Source of the DNA: JAABVY01 sp964627935
GTDB lineage: Bacteria > Zixibacteria > MSB-5A5 > JAABVY01
Length of the DNA: 64,000 nucleotides
Direction: 5' to 3'
NCBI GenBank assembly: GCA_964627935.1
Contig: CAZVLB010000014.1
Span: 53,829 to 117,828 of the forward strand
A model generated the notes under the pieces. The model saw only the letters and a program-made list of their open reading frames with translations, did no database searches and had not been told where the DNA came from. The stretch's first letter is position 1, and every line of letters begins with the position of its first letter. Shown piece after piece: positions 44,455-53,453 of the stretch. The translations under genes were made by a program, and so were the position numbers.

Positions 44455-46221
44455 TCAACGGTAAGGAGTTGTGCCGGAAAAATGTATATAATCCGATTCC
44501 TCGGGGGAGTACAGCTCTTCGTCCTGATCCGCTCCCCTGCGGGGCATACTGTCCATATATTTCAGCAGGCTGATCTCGAATGTGGTGCCGCTGTTCTGCG
44601 ATGATTCCACCGTGATCTTTCCACCCATATTTTCAACCAGACGTTTGACAATCGCCAGCCCCAGGCCGGTGCCCTCTTTCTTGGTCGAATAAAACGGAGT
44701 GAAAATATTATCCTGCACCTCAGGTGTCATCCCCGCACCATCATCTTTGACCCGCAGTATAATCTGATCCGGATAGCGTATCGAATCGGATACGATTTCC
44801 ACCTCCACCCTGCCTTTGCGTGTTCCCAAAGCATCGATGGCATTCACTACCAGGTTGATCAGAACCTGCTTGAGCTGCTCCTCATCCCCCTTGACGTAAA
44901 CAGTTGTGTCATCGGAGTTGCTGTTTAACCTGACACCCTTATTGTGATTGGGACGCTGCTGAATCAGATCGAGGATATCCGAAACCAGGCGATTGATCTC
45001 GACCTTATTAAAGGCCGGTTGTTTGACACGGGCGTAAACCAGAAAATCGGTCAGTATATTGCTCAGGCGCGAGGCCTCCTTGACAATCAGGTTCATCAGC
45101 TTCTGATTCTCACCCTCCACCTGGAGCTCATTGCGCAGAATCTCAACCGACCCGGAGATGGCCGCCAAGGGGTTCCTGATTTCATGCGCAATCGAGGCCG
45201 AAAGTTCACCCACTGCCGCCAGGCGATCGGCACGGCGCATCTTGGTCTCAATAACCTTGGCATCCGTCAAATCCTGAAAAATGCCTATCACGCCCCTGAC
45301 ACCGCGCGTCTCATCCTCCAAAACCGAAGTCGAAATGCCGATTGGAATCGACCGGCCATTTTCATCTGTGATAGAGATTTCACAGCGATGTTCATGCTGG
45401 GAGGATTTCAGGACAGATAAGATCTTTTCCGAAAATTCCGGCATACGGTCGGCAAAAGCTTCCAGGCAGTTCCTGCCCTTGATTTTGCTCTCGCTGTAGC
45501 CGGTAATCCGCTCCGCCGCCTGGTTGAAATATATGATTCGTCCAAAGTGATCTATGGTAATCAGGCCCGAATGCAAATGTTTTAAAATCTCATCCGTTTC
45601 CAGCTTGACCCGCGCCAGAGATTCCGACGCCGCCTTGAGTTCCGATTCCTTGGCCTGAATTCGTTGCGAGAGGTAGCCGGAGACAAATGCTACAAGATAA
45701 AATATGCAGATATACAAAAACAGCGTATAAAACTGCTCGTCATTTCCTGCAAACAGGTTCTGGATGACTTCCAGATCTATATCCTGAGGTATCGGCTCAC
45801 CCGACCCGGTCCAGATCACGATGGCATAGGCAATCGACACGAAGGTCGCCGTCAGAAGAGTACCCCACAGCCTGTAAACATAGGCGGCCGATACGATAGT
45901 CAGCAAAAACAGCGCGGTAAACGGGCTGGTAACTTCGCCGGTCAGACGAATCACCGCCGCCTCAACAAATACCTCCGATAGTATTTGCAGCATTATAAAC
46001 ATCTGGGCCACACGCGGCGCCCTGGCCGGAAGACGGAACGCCAGCGAGATCAAAAGCCCCAGTGTTGTCAGGCTGTAAATCAGAAAGGGCAGATATATTT
46101 CGCTCTGCTCCTTGCGCGTGATCAAAATCACGGCCACAACGATTAAAAAGATCGCCAGACGAAGTGGCAAAAACCAGCTCGACTTAAAATCCTGAACCGT
46201 TGATGTATTCTTTGCGGACAT
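44455..46221 (-). CDS. PilS-like membrane sensor histidine kinase with PAS domain
   Basis: 588 residues. Six or so TM helices lie in residues 15-185, a PAS domain at about 205-325 (HSGLITIDHFGRIIYFNQAAERITGYS, read in parts), the HisKA box with His346 (SIAHEIRNPLAAISGSVEIL), and HATPase boxes (NLVVNAIDALG, DDGAGMTPEVQ, GTGLGLAIVKRL). Its place after pilB-pilT-pilC matches PilS, which with PilR controls pilin transcription in other bacteria. No pilR follows here; the atp operon comes next, so its response regulator is unidentified. Confidence 0.88.
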   Translation of the reverse strand: MSAKNTSTVQDFKSSWFLPLRLAIFLIVVAVILITRKEQSEIYLPFLIYSLTTLGLLISLAFRLPARAPRVAQMFIMLQILSEVFVEAAVIRLTGEVTSPFTALFLLTIVSAAYVYRLWGTLLTATFVSIAYAIVIWTGSGEPIPQDIDLEVIQNLFAGNDEQFYTLFLYICIFYLVAFVSGYLSQRIQAKESELKAASESLARVKLETDEILKHLHSGLITIDHFGRIIYFNQAAERITGYSESKIKGRNCLEAFADRMPEFSEKILSVLKSSQHEHRCEISITDENGRSIPIGISTSVLEDETRGVRGVIGIFQDLTDAKVIETKMRRADRLAAVGELSASIAHEIRNPLAAISGSVEILRNELQVEGENQKLMNLIVKEASRLSNILTDFLVYARVKQPAFNKVEINRLVSDILDLIQQRPNHNKGVRLNSNSDDTTVYVKGDEEQLKQVLINLVVNAIDALGTRKGRVEVEIVSDSIRYPDQIILRVKDDGAGMTPEVQDNIFTPFYSTKKEGTGLGLAIVKRLVENMGGKITVESSQNSGTTFEISLLKYMDSMPRRGADQDEELYSPEESDYIHFSGTTPYR

Positions 46222-46237
46222 GGTCTCTATAAACTAT

Positions 46238-46266
46238 GGGCGTCCCGTGAATCTCATGGAACGCCC
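46238..46266 (-). other. Intercistronic hairpin between pilC and pilS
   Basis: GGGCGTCC (46238-46245) and GGAACGCCC (46258-46266) pair with one bulge. No T run follows, so it may affect mRNA processing or stability rather than terminate. Confidence 0.4.
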
Positions 46267-46288
46267 GTGTATCGAAGATTCTTTTATC

Positions 46289-47488
46289 TTATTTGATCTG
46301 CCCGATGATATCAAACATAGGCATGTACATGGCAATCAGGATACCACCGATCATGATACCCATAAACACAATCACGATCGGCTCAATCAATGATGTCAAT
46401 GACGATACCGCGGCATCGACCTCTTCATCGTAGAAGTCGGCGATCTTGCCCAGCATCTCATCCAAACCGCCGGTTTTCTCACCTACGGAAATCATCTGGA
46501 TCACCATGGGCGGAAAAACATTCGATTCCTTCAATGGCTGCGTAATCGTCTCACCCTCGGCAATCGAGAGCATCGATTTGCGAACCGCCGCCTGAATAAC
46601 CGAATTGCCGGCTGTCTTGGCGGTAATATCCAAAGCCTCCAGGATCGACACGCCCGATGACAGCAGTGTGCCCAGTGTTCGCGTGAATCTGGCCACGGCT
46701 GTCTTGCGTATCAATGTCCCGAAACCGGGCATTTTGAGCTTGATCGTATCCCAGTAGAACCGCCCGGTTTTGTTGTTGGTAATCACCTTGAAAGCAACAA
46801 CCAGCAGGGCCGCGATAATCAGCATGAGCAGGAACTTGTTATTCACGAAATCAGACACGCCCATGACTATCCGCGTCGGTTCGGGAAGACCGGCGCCGAG
46901 GTTCTGAAACATGCGCGCAAAAATAGGCACAATGAATTTCAGCATGGCGATAGTGACGCCTATAGCCACGATCGACACCACAACCGGATATACCAGCGCG
47001 CCCTTGACCTTGCGCGCCAGGGCATCGGCTTTTTCACGGTAGTTGGCCAGACGAACCAGAATCGTATCCAGGGCACCGCCCATCTCGCCCGCCTCGACCA
47101 TGTTCACAAACAGATCATCGAAAATTTTCTTGTGTTTGCGCAATGCCTCGGAGAGTGTTGTACCGGCCTGCACCGATTCTTTGACTTCGCCGATCATCTT
47201 GCGAAAAGCCGGCGATTCCATCTGTTGCGAAAGAATTTCCAGACACTGCACCATGGGCAGACCGGCCCCGATCATGGTCGCAAACTGCCTGGTAAAGCGG
47301 CTGATTTCGATCTTCTTGATACCCGTACCGATCTGGATGTTGATATTGGTCGGCTTGCGTGAAATCGAATTCACGAAGATCTTGTTTCTCCGCAGAACCT
47401 TCTCCACGTCGGCGCGGCTCTTGGCCTTGTACGTGCCCGTCACCTGTGCGCCGGTCGCGGATTTTCCTTTATATTCGAATGTTGGCAA
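46289..47488 (-). CDS. pilC: Type IV pilus inner-membrane platform protein PilC
   Basis: 399 residues. The N-terminal PTFEYKGKSATGAQVTGTY, two T2SSF domains (ISRFTRQFATMIGAGLPM and FTRTLGTLLSSGVSILEAL) and three TM helices are visible. It couples the motor ATPases to pilin insertion. The start is a TTG with AGGAGG six bases upstream. Confidence 0.96.
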   Translation of the reverse strand: MPTFEYKGKSATGAQVTGTYKAKSRADVEKVLRRNKIFVNSISRKPTNINIQIGTGIKKIEISRFTRQFATMIGAGLPMVQCLEILSQQMESPAFRKMIGEVKESVQAGTTLSEALRKHKKIFDDLFVNMVEAGEMGGALDTILVRLANYREKADALARKVKGALVYPVVVSIVAIGVTIAMLKFIVPIFARMFQNLGAGLPEPTRIVMGVSDFVNNKFLLMLIIAALLVVAFKVITNNKTGRFYWDTIKLKMPGFGTLIRKTAVARFTRTLGTLLSSGVSILEALDITAKTAGNSVIQAAVRKSMLSIAEGETITQPLKESNVFPPMVIQMISVGEKTGGLDEMLGKIADFYDEEVDAAVSSLTSLIEPIVIVFMGIMIGGILIAMYMPMFDIIGQIK

Positions 47489-47518
47489 GGCTAACCTCCT
47501 TGCGGATACAAAATATGA

Positions 47519-48598
47519 TTACACATTTACGCTGGCGCCTGTCTTGCGCGCCACGATCTCATTCAATTCATCGACATTGGAACTGCGCGCAATCGCATCA
47601 CCAATCGTGACCTTATGCTGCAGATACAATTCGGCCAGCGACTGATTCATGGTGCGCATACCATATTTCTGGCCGGCCTGGATTGTGGAATAAATCTGAT
47701 GAATCTTGTCATCACGGATTATCGCCCGCAGGGCCGGGGTAGCGGTCATGATTTCCATCGCCAATGCACGGCCGCCGCCGATCTTGGGAATCAACTGCTG
47801 CACCAGCACCGACTGCAGGACGAATGACAATGTTACCCTGATCTGCTCCTGCTGATTGGTCGGAAACACATCCACAATTCGGTTGATCGACTCCGCCGCC
47901 GAATTGGTATGCAGGGTAGCGAATACAAGATGGCCAGTTTCGGAAATATTAATGGCCGCCTCGATCGTCTCCAGGTCACGCATCTCACCGATCAGGACCA
48001 CATCCGGATCCTCGCGCAAAGCGTATTTCAGGGCCGAGGCAAATGACTTCGTATCGGCATGAACCTCGCGCTGATTGACAATACAGCCCATATGACGGTG
48101 CAGGTATTCGATCGGATCCTCGACCGTAAGAATATGTTCGTTTCTTTCACGGTTTACTTTATCTATAAGCGCCGCCAGCGTGGTTGACTTACCCGAGCCG
48201 GTCGGCCCGCATACCAGCACCAGGCCGCGCGGATAATTTGCAAATTCCTGAATAACCTTGGGAATGCCCAGTTCCTCGAAAGTCTTGACACGATAAGGTA
48301 TCTGCCTCATTGAAACGGCAACATTACCGCGCTGGACAAATATATTGCAGCGGAAACGAGACAGGTTTTCGATACCGAATGACAGATCCAGCTCCGAGTT
48401 TTCCTCGAATTTGAGTTTCTGCTTTTCATTCATCATCGAGTAGGCCAGCTTCTTGGTCACTTCCGGGGTAAGCCGGTCGAAATCCATTTTTTGAAGCCTG
48501 CCGTCAACCCTGATCATGGGCGGAGCACCGACTGTGAGATGAAGATCGGAGGCGCCCTTCTTTGCCATTATTTCCAAAAGCTCGCGTAAACTTACCAT
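47519..48598 (-). CDS. pilT: Type IV pilus retraction ATPase PilT
   Basis: 359 residues. Walker A GPTGSGKSTTLAALID, Asp box EDPIEYLHRH, Walker B VLIGEMRDLETIEAAI and the PilT-specific AIRxxxH-like segment (PALRAIIRDDKIHQ) are present. It disassembles pili and drives twitching motility and DNA uptake; comEC lies in the same window. Confidence 0.97.
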   Translation of the reverse strand: MVSLRELLEIMAKKGASDLHLTVGAPPMIRVDGRLQKMDFDRLTPEVTKKLAYSMMNEKQKLKFEENSELDLSFGIENLSRFRCNIFVQRGNVAVSMRQIPYRVKTFEELGIPKVIQEFANYPRGLVLVCGPTGSGKSTTLAALIDKVNRERNEHILTVEDPIEYLHRHMGCIVNQREVHADTKSFASALKYALREDPDVVLIGEMRDLETIEAAINISETGHLVFATLHTNSAAESINRIVDVFPTNQQEQIRVTLSFVLQSVLVQQLIPKIGGGRALAMEIMTATPALRAIIRDDKIHQIYSTIQAGQKYGMRTMNQSLAELYLQHKVTIGDAIARSSNVDELNEIVARKTGASVNV

Positions 48599-48619
48599 TT
48601 TGAGATCCCTGCTTTATTT

Positions 48620-50317
48620 TTAATCCTCTGATGATTTCGAGATAACTTCCTGTATATTGGTAGCCCCGTTTCTAAGCTTTTCAATCGCCGCCATACGCAG
48701 CGTCAGCATGCCTTCCTCAATAGCCTTGGCACGAATTTCCGGCACCGAGGCATTATCCAGGATCATACGCTCAATTCGTGTTGATATCGGCATAACCTCA
48801 AAAATACCCGTTCGTCCCGACATGCCGGTATCATTGCATTCCGAACAGCCCTTACCGTCCCAGCACTCAAAAGTGTCCACCTGGTCCTCGGGAATGCCCA
48901 GGCTCAATAATGCCTCCCGCTCGATTTCCACCTTCTCCTTGCAGGCCTGGCAGATTTTGCGGATCATTCGCTGGGCCATGATCAGCTTGGTGGATGATGC
49001 CACCAAAAATGGCGGAATGCCCATATCAGTCAGCCTGCTGACAGTCGAGGGTGCGTCATTGGTATGGATGGTCGAGAACACAAGGTGACCGGTCAAGGCG
49101 GCCCTGATAGCTATCTCGGCCGTCTCGGTATCACGAATCTCACCGACCATGATGATGTCCGGGTCCTGGCGCAAAAACGATCGCAGTGAAGCCGCGAAGG
49201 TCAGCCCTATGTCTGATCTGACCGCCACCTGGTTAATACCGTCGAAGTTGAACTCGACCGGATCCTCAGCCGTCATGATATTCACGTCGGGCGTGTTGAT
49301 CTGCTTCAGGGCCGAATACAGGGTGGTGGTCTTACCTGAACCCGTCGGCCCGGTAACCAGGATGATCCCGTAGGGCAAATGAATTGCCTTGTCGAAACTC
49401 TTCAGTGACTTCCGTTCGAATCCCAGCATGGTCAGGTCGACCATCAGCGACTTGGGATCCAGAATACGCATAACCACCTTCTCGCCGAAGATTGTGGGCA
49501 GAACAGATACACGTAAATCGATCGCTCGTCCGGCCACTTTGACCTTGATACGGCCATCCTGCGGCAGCCTTCGTTCGGAGATATCCAGATCGGCCATGAT
49601 CTTTACACGTGAGATAATCGCCGCACGGTATTTGAACGGCAAGGGCGCCATCTCCTCCAGCTTGCCGTCGACACGGAAACGCACGCGGATCCTCTTCTCG
49701 TAACATTCGATATGAATATCCGAGGCGCCCTTCCTGATCGCGTCGGCAATAATCGAGTCGACCAGCTTGACCAGCGGCTTGTCCTGCACCTGTGAGGCCA
49801 GGTCCTGCTCTGTAACCGCATCATCTTCGGTATCGATCACCTCCAGATCGGAATCCTCGATATCCTTGAGCACATCCGAGAATCCGCTGGAATCGCTGTA
49901 ATAATGATCGATCGCTTTGGATATCGCCTCCTGCGGCGAGATCACCGGCTGAATATAGCAACCGGTTATAAATTTGATAGCATCCAGGACATAAATATTA
50001 TTCGGGTCGGAGATGGCCACAATCAGTGTTTTACCCAGCTTGCTGACCGCGATCACATTGAACTTTCGGGCAATATCCAGCGGTATCAGCTTCACGATCT
50101 CGGCATTGAGCTCGATATCACTGAGACGCAATGCACCGATATTGAGCTGTTTGCCGATGAATGCCGATATCTCATCGGTATCATGCATCGCGCCGATTTT
50201 AATCAGGGCCTGCTCCAGCCGCAGGTCCTGCGATTTTATCAGCTCCAGCGCCTTGGTAAGTTGATCTTCCGTGATCTTGCCGGAATTAACCAGCATTGTC
50301 CCGAGTTCTTTAGACAT
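48620..50317 (-). CDS. pilB: Type IV pilus assembly ATPase PilB
   Basis: 565 residues. The N-terminal MshEN/T2SSE_N region (residues about 1-150) precedes the ATPase: GPTGSGKTTTLYSAL, DPVEFNFDGI, IMVGEIRDTETAEIAI. A zinc-binding tetracysteine (CQAC and CSEC, about residues 460-500) sits before the C-terminal domain. It powers pilus extension. Starts 15 bases after the roadblock gene upstream. Confidence 0.97.
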   Translation of the reverse strand: MSKELGTMLVNSGKITEDQLTKALELIKSQDLRLEQALIKIGAMHDTDEISAFIGKQLNIGALRLSDIELNAEIVKLIPLDIARKFNVIAVSKLGKTLIVAISDPNNIYVLDAIKFITGCYIQPVISPQEAISKAIDHYYSDSSGFSDVLKDIEDSDLEVIDTEDDAVTEQDLASQVQDKPLVKLVDSIIADAIRKGASDIHIECYEKRIRVRFRVDGKLEEMAPLPFKYRAAIISRVKIMADLDISERRLPQDGRIKVKVAGRAIDLRVSVLPTIFGEKVVMRILDPKSLMVDLTMLGFERKSLKSFDKAIHLPYGIILVTGPTGSGKTTTLYSALKQINTPDVNIMTAEDPVEFNFDGINQVAVRSDIGLTFAASLRSFLRQDPDIIMVGEIRDTETAEIAIRAALTGHLVFSTIHTNDAPSTVSRLTDMGIPPFLVASSTKLIMAQRMIRKICQACKEKVEIEREALLSLGIPEDQVDTFECWDGKGCSECNDTGMSGRTGIFEVMPISTRIERMILDNASVPEIRAKAIEEGMLTLRMAAIEKLRNGATNIQEVISKSSED

Positions 50318-50332
50318 CGTCTCCTTCTGTCA

Positions 50333-50821
50333 CTAATCCTGAAAGATATCGTCCAGTTTGCTGCCCGCCGAATCGGCGAAATCATCGGTAATACCTTCCT
50401 GCTCGTGGCCTCCGCCCTTGAGCGCGGTCTCGAAGATGGTGTTGAGTTCTTCCGAGGTCTCCTTGGAATACAGACGGACCATACCGATTGTGGTCCGGTC
50501 ATCAAATATGACCACCAGGATTGTTCTCTCATTTACCAGGGACATGTGAATATGGTCGCGTTTGCCCTGATGGAAAAGAACCGAGAACTCCGGTTCGCCG
50601 ACCAGCCTTGCTATCTCCTTAGTGGATGCAAACGATCCGGCCAGAAGCGCCGCCAGAGCGGTTGTGTCGAGGGAATGAGTGAATCCCTGCCTGGTAATCA
50701 AGTGGCCATCCTTGTCGACCAGAAGGGCACATTTCGCCTCAGAGCCTTTTAAAAGCTTCTTGAGAATACCATCGATTTTGGCGGTCTCCTCCTGATACAC
50801 TATCAGACTATCATTCGCCAC
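50333..50821 (-). CDS. Roadblock/LC7 domain protein, MglB-like
   Basis: 162 residues. The roadblock fold is read from CALLVDKDGHLITRQG, LAGSFASTKEIARLVGE, SLVNERTILVVIFDD and TIGMVRLYSKET. The acidic C-terminal tail ends SKLDDIFQD. It lies between the MglA-like GTPase and pilB, the position of MglB, which acts as GTPase-activating protein for MglA. GTG start with AGGAGGT five bases upstream. Confidence 0.88.
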   Translation of the reverse strand: MANDSLIVYQEETAKIDGILKKLLKGSEAKCALLVDKDGHLITRQGFTHSLDTTALAALLAGSFASTKEIARLVGEPEFSVLFHQGKRDHIHMSLVNERTILVVIFDDRTTIGMVRLYSKETSEELNTIFETALKGGGHEQEGITDDFADSAGSKLDDIFQD

Positions 50822-50835
50822 TTCTACCTCCTGAT

Positions 50836-52137
50836 TTATTTTCTGCCGAATAACCTGCTGAAAAAGCCCCGTTTTTTCTTCTTATTCCTGACCTTCATCG
50901 GTTCAGCCATCTTGGGCTTGTTCGATGGCAAGGCAAATGGATCCTCGGAATCCCCGTCAGCATCTGAATCCTGATCTTCATCTGATGACTGCGGTGCTTC
51001 CTCGGGCTCCGTTTCAGCGGTTTCGGGTTGACTTATTTCAGTATCATCATCACTTATTTCGTACTCATGGCCTGCCTGACGGCCCTGCATATCTTCCTCC
51101 GCGCCCTCCTGCGGCGCTTCTTTCTTCTTGCGCTCCGGCTCGTTTTCACCGATCACATTCTCCTCAAATGCCCGCGACTGAGGCTCCAGCCGGGTATCGA
51201 CATCCGGATCATTGATCGACGATTCCGTGAGGGATTCGATCTCGGAATGGTTGATCGGCTTATCCGCCACGGCTGTTGATGTGCTGCTCTGCCCCTCGGC
51301 GCTGGCGGCCAGACGCTGTTCCTGAGCCGGATTTGATACAGGCCGGGAAACATGCTCGGGAGTTTTTGCCGCCGGTCTTTGCTCCGCCGGCCGGGGCTGA
51401 TTCTGTGCCGCCGGACGAACATTGATTTTATCCGTCTGCGGGTCAGAGGGCAGTGGTTTATTCTCTTGCGCAGGCTGAGGCTCGGGCTGCTGTGGCTGTT
51501 GCGCGGCGGCCGCCGGCTGATCCACCTGAGCTTCCTCGATCTTCTTGGCCGCGCCCGATTTACGGGCCTTGGCCAGGATCATCTTGATGATCAGCTTAAG
51601 CGTATCGAAAACACCCGTGCCCTTATGGGCCACGCTTTCGAATACCGGCCAGTTATGTGTATTTAAAAGCTGATCCAGTTCCTCCACAGACATTATATCC
51701 GGAAGATCACGTTTGTTGTATTGCAGGATCAGCGGCAAATCATCCAGGTCATAGCCGTACTCATCCAGGTTTTCCTTGAGGTTATTCAAGCTCTCCACAT
51801 TTTCGTCAGCTTTGTCGCGCTGGCTGTCGGCCACAAAAATCAAGCCGTCAACACCGCGTAACACCAGTTTCCTGGTAGCATTGTAAAAGACCTGGCCCGG
51901 TACGGTATATAATTGAAAGCGCGTGGTAAAGCCGTTGATCGTGCCGATATTGATCGGAAGGAAATCAAAATACAGAGTCCGGTCGGCATCTGTCGCCAAA
52001 CTGATCAAATCACCCCGCGTTGTCCCCGGAACCTTGCCGTGGATATACTGCAGGTTGGTTGTTTTGCCGGACAGGCCGGGACCATAATAAACGATCTTAC
52101 AGCTAACCTCGCGATTGGCGTAATTTATAGCAACCAT
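50836..52137 (-). CDS. MglA-type Ras-like GTPase with long disordered C-terminal extension
   Basis: 433 residues. The GTPase domain (1 to about 190) closely follows MglA: G1 YYGPGLSGKTT, catalytic Arg53 in DADRTLYFDF, G3 VPGQVFY with Gln82, G4 YNKRDLP. From about 195 a Pro/Gln/Ala-rich then acidic stretch of roughly 220 residues follows. The protein ends KKKKRGFFSRLFGRK, a basic amphipathic end likely to touch the membrane. MglA sets polarity and pilus location in Myxococcus. The extension is unlike the roughly 195-residue Myxococcus protein. Confidence 0.92.
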   Translation of the reverse strand: MVAINYANREVSCKIVYYGPGLSGKTTNLQYIHGKVPGTTRGDLISLATDADRTLYFDFLPINIGTINGFTTRFQLYTVPGQVFYNATRKLVLRGVDGLIFVADSQRDKADENVESLNNLKENLDEYGYDLDDLPLILQYNKRDLPDIMSVEELDQLLNTHNWPVFESVAHKGTGVFDTLKLIIKMILAKARKSGAAKKIEEAQVDQPAAAAQQPQQPEPQPAQENKPLPSDPQTDKINVRPAAQNQPRPAEQRPAAKTPEHVSRPVSNPAQEQRLAASAEGQSSTSTAVADKPINHSEIESLTESSINDPDVDTRLEPQSRAFEENVIGENEPERKKKEAPQEGAEEDMQGRQAGHEYEISDDDTEISQPETAETEPEEAPQSSDEDQDSDADGDSEDPFALPSNKPKMAEPMKVRNKKKKRGFFSRLFGRK

Positions 52138-52157
52138 ATAATGATGCCCCGCTTTCC

Positions 52158-52493
52158 TTAAGACTCAAGCCTGTTGATTGCGTTTCTGATCTCCAGTCTA
52201 ACCAGACCGATATTGACATCCTCTTCCGTCTTAACCACCAGGATTCCGGGTTTGGAGGCGGATAAAAACAGGTTACCCCCTTCTGCCTCGACAGTGATCT
52301 GGTCCAGGTCATGATGCTGGAGCCGTTCCAGAGATTTCCTGACCGAGGCTGTTATCGAAGCTGCCAGGGCGCCCACCGCATCGTCCGAATCCGCGGCATT
52401 CATATCGGTGGCAATGATAATGCCATCCTCGCCCACCAGCATGCTTCCGACCACACCGGAGGTGCGGTTCAAATCAGCTAAAACTTGGTACAT
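52158..52493 (-). CDS. Minimal roadblock/LC7 domain protein
   Basis: 111 residues, one roadblock domain: GSMLVGEDGIIIATDMNA, GALAASITASVRKSLERL, GGNLFLSASKPGILVVKT and NIGLVRLEIRNAI. It has no extra domain. Its ATG (GGGAGGA upstream) lies inside the 3' end of the membrane roadblock gene, and it ends 20 bases before the GTPase gene. It could pair with another roadblock protein here or with the GTPase. Confidence 0.87.
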   Translation of the reverse strand: MYQVLADLNRTSGVVGSMLVGEDGIIIATDMNAADSDDAVGALAASITASVRKSLERLQHHDLDQITVEAEGGNLFLSASKPGILVVKTEEDVNIGLVRLEIRNAINRLES

Positions 52494-53433
52494 AACTTTC
52501 CTCCCGAGCCGAAGTTTCGGGCTTCGCGCTGTATCTTTCGTGATAGAATTTCTTGATCATATTGGCCGCCTGGGCGATCCTGACCTTCTCGGTCTCACCC
52601 GATACTTTATCGGCAGCAACGAACAAAAACAGTTCCTCTATTTTTACCACATGTATCCTGTATAAATCGAGGGTCAACTCGAAACCTTCCAGGTCAAAAC
52701 TGCCGGCCCGCGCCAATGGCTCACGGATCTTGTCGACCAGGTAAATGCTGATTGCCGACCAAAGATTACGGGCACTCTTATCATCGCCGTGAAACGCCAC
52801 CGGAAGGCCCCGGTTGTCAACCAGGATAGCGAATCTGACCGCCGCCAGCTCGCCCACATACCTGATCGCATCCTCAAATCCCGTGGCCGGTTTTTCAGCC
52901 ACCGGCTGAGTCTTCAGGCCAATAATCTTGCGGTCGCTGAAATCCTCTTTTTTGACTTCGGGGCGGGTCGGCGACTCCTCTTCTTCCTTTGCGGTCTGGC
53001 CCAATGTCTGCATCACGAACGGCGTCTTCTCTTTCAAGTCGATTCCCAGGTGGGCCCGCAGGATGGTCATGAGGATAAATGGTATCGATATGACCTGCAG
53101 AAACATAGCCGGCTTGTAGTCAAACAGTCCGGCCGCAAAAGCCATCTTTACCGATGATTCACGGGTGATCAAAACAAGTATCGCGAACAGGCAGCCTACG
53201 CCGAGCCTGACGAAAAACGTGATCGTCCCGGAAATAAACACACTGCGCACTTCGGCGCCTTTCATAAAGACAGCGAAAATCACCCAGTAATAGGCCAGTT
53301 CGAACAGGAAAAACAGAAAAGGCGATACGTTGATTTTAAGTCCCAGGGAATTCGGGAAAAATATCAGCGGCACGATGGCCACGATGGCTGCCATCAGGGC
53401 CGCATGTCTGTATTCCTGGTTTGTAATCTGCAT
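52474..53433 (-). CDS. Membrane protein with C-terminal roadblock-like domain
   Basis: About 319 residues from the ATG at 53433 (GGGGAG upstream); an ATG at 53457 overlapping the previous stop is an alternative. Four TM helices occupy residues about 12-140. A charged linker follows (AKEEEESPTRPEVKKEDF). The C-terminal part (FAILVDNRGLPVAFHGDD, LWSAISIYLVDKI, VVKIEELFLFVAADK) looks roadblock-like. It may anchor the GTPase-roadblock complex at the inner membrane (inference). Confidence 0.78.
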   Translation of the reverse strand: MQITNQEYRHAALMAAIVAIVPLIFFPNSLGLKINVSPFLFFLFELAYYWVIFAVFMKGAEVRSVFISGTITFFVRLGVGCLFAILVLITRESSVKMAFAAGLFDYKPAMFLQVISIPFILMTILRAHLGIDLKEKTPFVMQTLGQTAKEEEESPTRPEVKKEDFSDRKIIGLKTQPVAEKPATGFEDAIRYVGELAAVRFAILVDNRGLPVAFHGDDKSARNLWSAISIYLVDKIREPLARAGSFDLEGFELTLDLYRIHVVKIEELFLFVAADKVSGETEKVRIAQAANMIKKFYHERYSAKPETSAREESYVPSFS

Positions 53434-53453
53434 ACTCTCCCCTCGGTTATCTA

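Noticed and set aside
49904..50752. 282-codon plus-strand frame opposite pilB and the roadblock gene
   Set aside because: Antisense shadow; no domain and no ribosome binding site.
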